Positions 62,520-64,000 of a stretch of 64,000 nt of DNA are shown one piece after another. Within the stretch, counting starts at the first letter, position 1. Each line of letters opens with the position of its first letter. A program made the position numbers and the translations under genes. Source of the stretch: Pontibacter korlensis (GTDB lineage: Bacteria > Bacteroidota > Bacteroidia > Cytophagales > Hymenobacteraceae); contig NZ_CP009621.1 of NCBI RefSeq assembly GCF_000973725.1, positions 3,775,001 through 3,839,000 on the forward strand, written 5' to 3'. The notes under the pieces were generated by a model. That model was not told where the DNA came from and did no database searches. It saw only the letters and a list, made by a program, of their open reading frames with translations.

Positions 62520-64000
62520 CTATTTGTTTAGCATCAGCCTTACTGTTTTAGTTTTGTAAGGAGTTATAAGTCTTACCAAATACAGTCCTTTCGGAAGTGC
62601 TGAACCATCAATTTCCACTTTATTTACCCCCCCAGCTACCCCTATACCTTGCTTCTCAGCACTCACTTGATTGCCCTCTACATCGTACAGGACGAGAGCG
62701 TATTCATCGCCCTCATCAAGAGTAAAGTTTATAGTTGCCTTATACTGGAATGGGTTGGGGTAGGCTATGAGTTCTTCTTCTGCTGCTTTGGTCGCTGCAA
62801 CTATATTGCTTGTTGAGGTCGCAGAAATCTCATCAGATGCCAGTACAGAGTATGCCTGATTACTTGACGAAGCAAAGATGACAATATCAGAGCTGTAGTT
62901 GTCCTTCATACTTGTGGCGTAATCACAGGTTTCGTTTATCAAAGGTAGTTCTGCTCCGAAAGAAATGTTGGATGTATGTGACTCTTTATAAAAGATACCC
63001 GCAGCTCCACGTGCGGCATACACAATCTTCACTTTGCCTAATGCCTCATTCAAGATTACTATTGGCCTGTTTCCATCGTCAGAAACTCCGTACAAACTGT
63101 CCCAGCTACCTGAAGGGCGGCGTACCAGCATGGCTATCTCAGGGTTTTCGTCTCTGTAGCCTGTTTTTACAGCACAGTATAACGTGCCATCGCTGGCGAT
63201 AGCCATATTCAGGTGGTCGTCTGCCATTCCATCACCACTTTCAATAGCAGAATGACCGGCAGGTACCTCATCCGCAGACCATGATGCGGGGTCTGTGGTA
63301 TCGTTGTGTGTTTTAAAACCAAACCTCTTCGTATTCTGGTTAGACCAAAGTATACCTGTCTTCTTTAGAGCTGGCATATAGATTACTGCACTTATGTCAT
63401 CGCTCGTGATGCCAGAGAAGATAGTAACAGGGGCGCTCCAGCTAGTATATGGTGCATCACTCCATCTGGCATACACGTTATTGTTACCGTTGGACACCAG
63501 CCACATTCTTCCGTTTCCATCTACATCAATGGTGGCTGTTTTTACCCCCAGGTCGAGCTGCACTGTTGTTTTAGCGCTTCTTTGTGACCAGGTTTTATAA
63601 GATGCTGAGGCGGCGTCATACTCAACCGATACAAGCTCTGATGCGAGGGACTCACCTCTGTATAGGAAGATATGGACCACGTTATCGACCACTTTACAGT
63701 CAGCTTTTGTGTACGCGCTTGTCGTAATTGTGGAGACTTTGGTCCATGTGGTACCATCAAGACGCCAGATGTGTGTACCTGTACCGGTTTCAGGTAAAAC
63801 AGCCCACCATTTCCCTTGATAAGTCCAAACTTTAGACTGTGGCTGATCACCTAAATTGATATGTACAGGTACAGTGCCAAGCTTAGTTACAGAAACAAAA
63901 CCTTCGGTTCCGCTGCTTGGCTGTATCGTATAAGTCTCACCTGAAGTATAACCTGATGCTACGGCATTGCCTGCTGCATCCTGAATGCCTGTTCCGCTAT
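62520..64000 (-). CDS. Secreted sorting-domain (T9SS type A) protein, 5' end outside the window
   Basis: The frame is open to the window edge. It begins with an Ig-like stretch (SGTGIQDAAGNAVASGYTSG), then the same propeller-like blocks as the paralogue at 59398-60819: VWTYQGKWWAV, IWRLDGTTWTKV, IDVDGNGRMWLVSN, GILWSNQNTKRFGFKTH, MAIASDGTLYCAVKT. The C-terminal type A sorting domain is complete (AYPNPFQYKATINFTLDEGD, LPKGLYLVRL, RLMLNK). The unseen N-terminus probably carries more Ig-like domains and the signal peptide. Confidence 0.85.
   Translation of the reverse strand, partial: SGTGIQDAAGNAVASGYTSGETYTIQPSSGTEGFVSVTKLGTVPVHINLGDQPQSKVWTYQGKWWAVLPETGTGTHIWRLDGTTWTKVSTITTSAYTKADCKVVDNVVHIFLYRGESLASELVSVEYDAASASYKTWSQRSAKTTVQLDLGVKTATIDVDGNGRMWLVSNGNNNVYARWSDAPYTSWSAPVTIFSGITSDDISAVIYMPALKKTGILWSNQNTKRFGFKTHNDTTDPASWSADEVPAGHSAIESGDGMADDHLNMAIASDGTLYCAVKTGYRDENPEIAMLVRRPSGSWDSLYGVSDDGNRPIVILNEALGKVKIVYAARGAAGIFYKESHTSNISFGAELPLINETCDYATSMKDNYSSDIVIFASSSNQAYSVLASDEISATSTSNIVAATKAAEEELIAYPNPFQYKATINFTLDEGDEYALVLYDVEGNQVSAEKQGIGVAGGVNKVEIDGSALPKGLYLVRLITPYKTKTVRLMLNK

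Overview
The window looks like a chromosome segment of a Bacteroidota bacterium, probably a Cytophagales relative such as Pontibacter or Hymenobacter. This is inferred from gene content only. The supporting genes are an imelysin/DUF4856/HTTM/TonB-receptor iron locus, C-terminal sorting-domain (type IX secretion) proteins, MntR next to an Nramp-UspA fusion, and a TAnnTTTG-type promoter in place of Shine-Dalgarno-led starts. No rRNA, tRNA or CRISPR array was recognised.

Layout. 1-6152 (+): a four-gene operon with an Hsp70/actin-fold ATPase (5' end outside the window), a membrane-anchored coiled-coil protein, a MotA/ZorA-like channel protein with a long cytoplasmic tail, and a MotB/ZorB-like peptidoglycan-binding partner. 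6153-10025: gene-poor, with a His-rich small outer-membrane protein and an Arg/Asp-rich lipoprotein. 10026-12782 (-): an FMN reductase, a PQQ-sugar-dehydrogenase-like protein and a headless TetR fragment with an intact-looking operator. A diverged 170-bp repeat pair flanks this block. 13522-19798 (-): the iron-uptake operon. 20267-24143 (-): a decayed integrative element with RadC, an excisionase-like protein, a tyrosine integrase and a Zn-finger/HTH gene broken by a stop codon.

24176-51412 is a roughly 27.2-kb AT-rich island inserted at the 3' end of mnmE. A displaced copy of the last ten MnmE codons, followed by its own terminator, marks the far end. The intact mnmE, the element's integrase and its Zn-finger/HTH gene lie at the near end. 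No relaxase or secretion genes were seen. The cargo looks like a defence island: an SRA-HNH modification-dependent endonuclease; a DUF6615-like putative nuclease; a compact operon of a Gly-starting small protein, a PfkB-nucleoside deoxyribosyltransferase fusion, a QueC-like enzyme and an HhH-GPD glycosylase; a DUF4041/GIY-YIG protein; a CoiA-like nuclease with an apparent frameshift; a fresh IS256-family insertion; a PD-(D/E)XK protein; a nuclease-helicase with helicase-associated repeats; a serine resolvase; and a coupled TPR-metalloprotease / MazG-like / DUF2075 helicase operon.

51377-64000 is ordinary chromosome: mnmE, a thioredoxin-like lipoprotein, mntH-uspA, mntR, fabH, a glycosyltransferase, dapD, two paralogous sorting-domain secreted proteins and a GT2 glycosyltransferase.

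The strongest candidate for an undescribed system is the 26659-29661 operon. A QueC-like enzyme sits with a small protein whose N-terminus would be Gly, which resembles the N-terminal conjugation logic reported for QueC-like proteins in type IV CBASS, but with no CD-NTase. The second candidate is the 1-6152 operon, in which an Hsp70-like ATPase is paired with a proton-channel-like pair.
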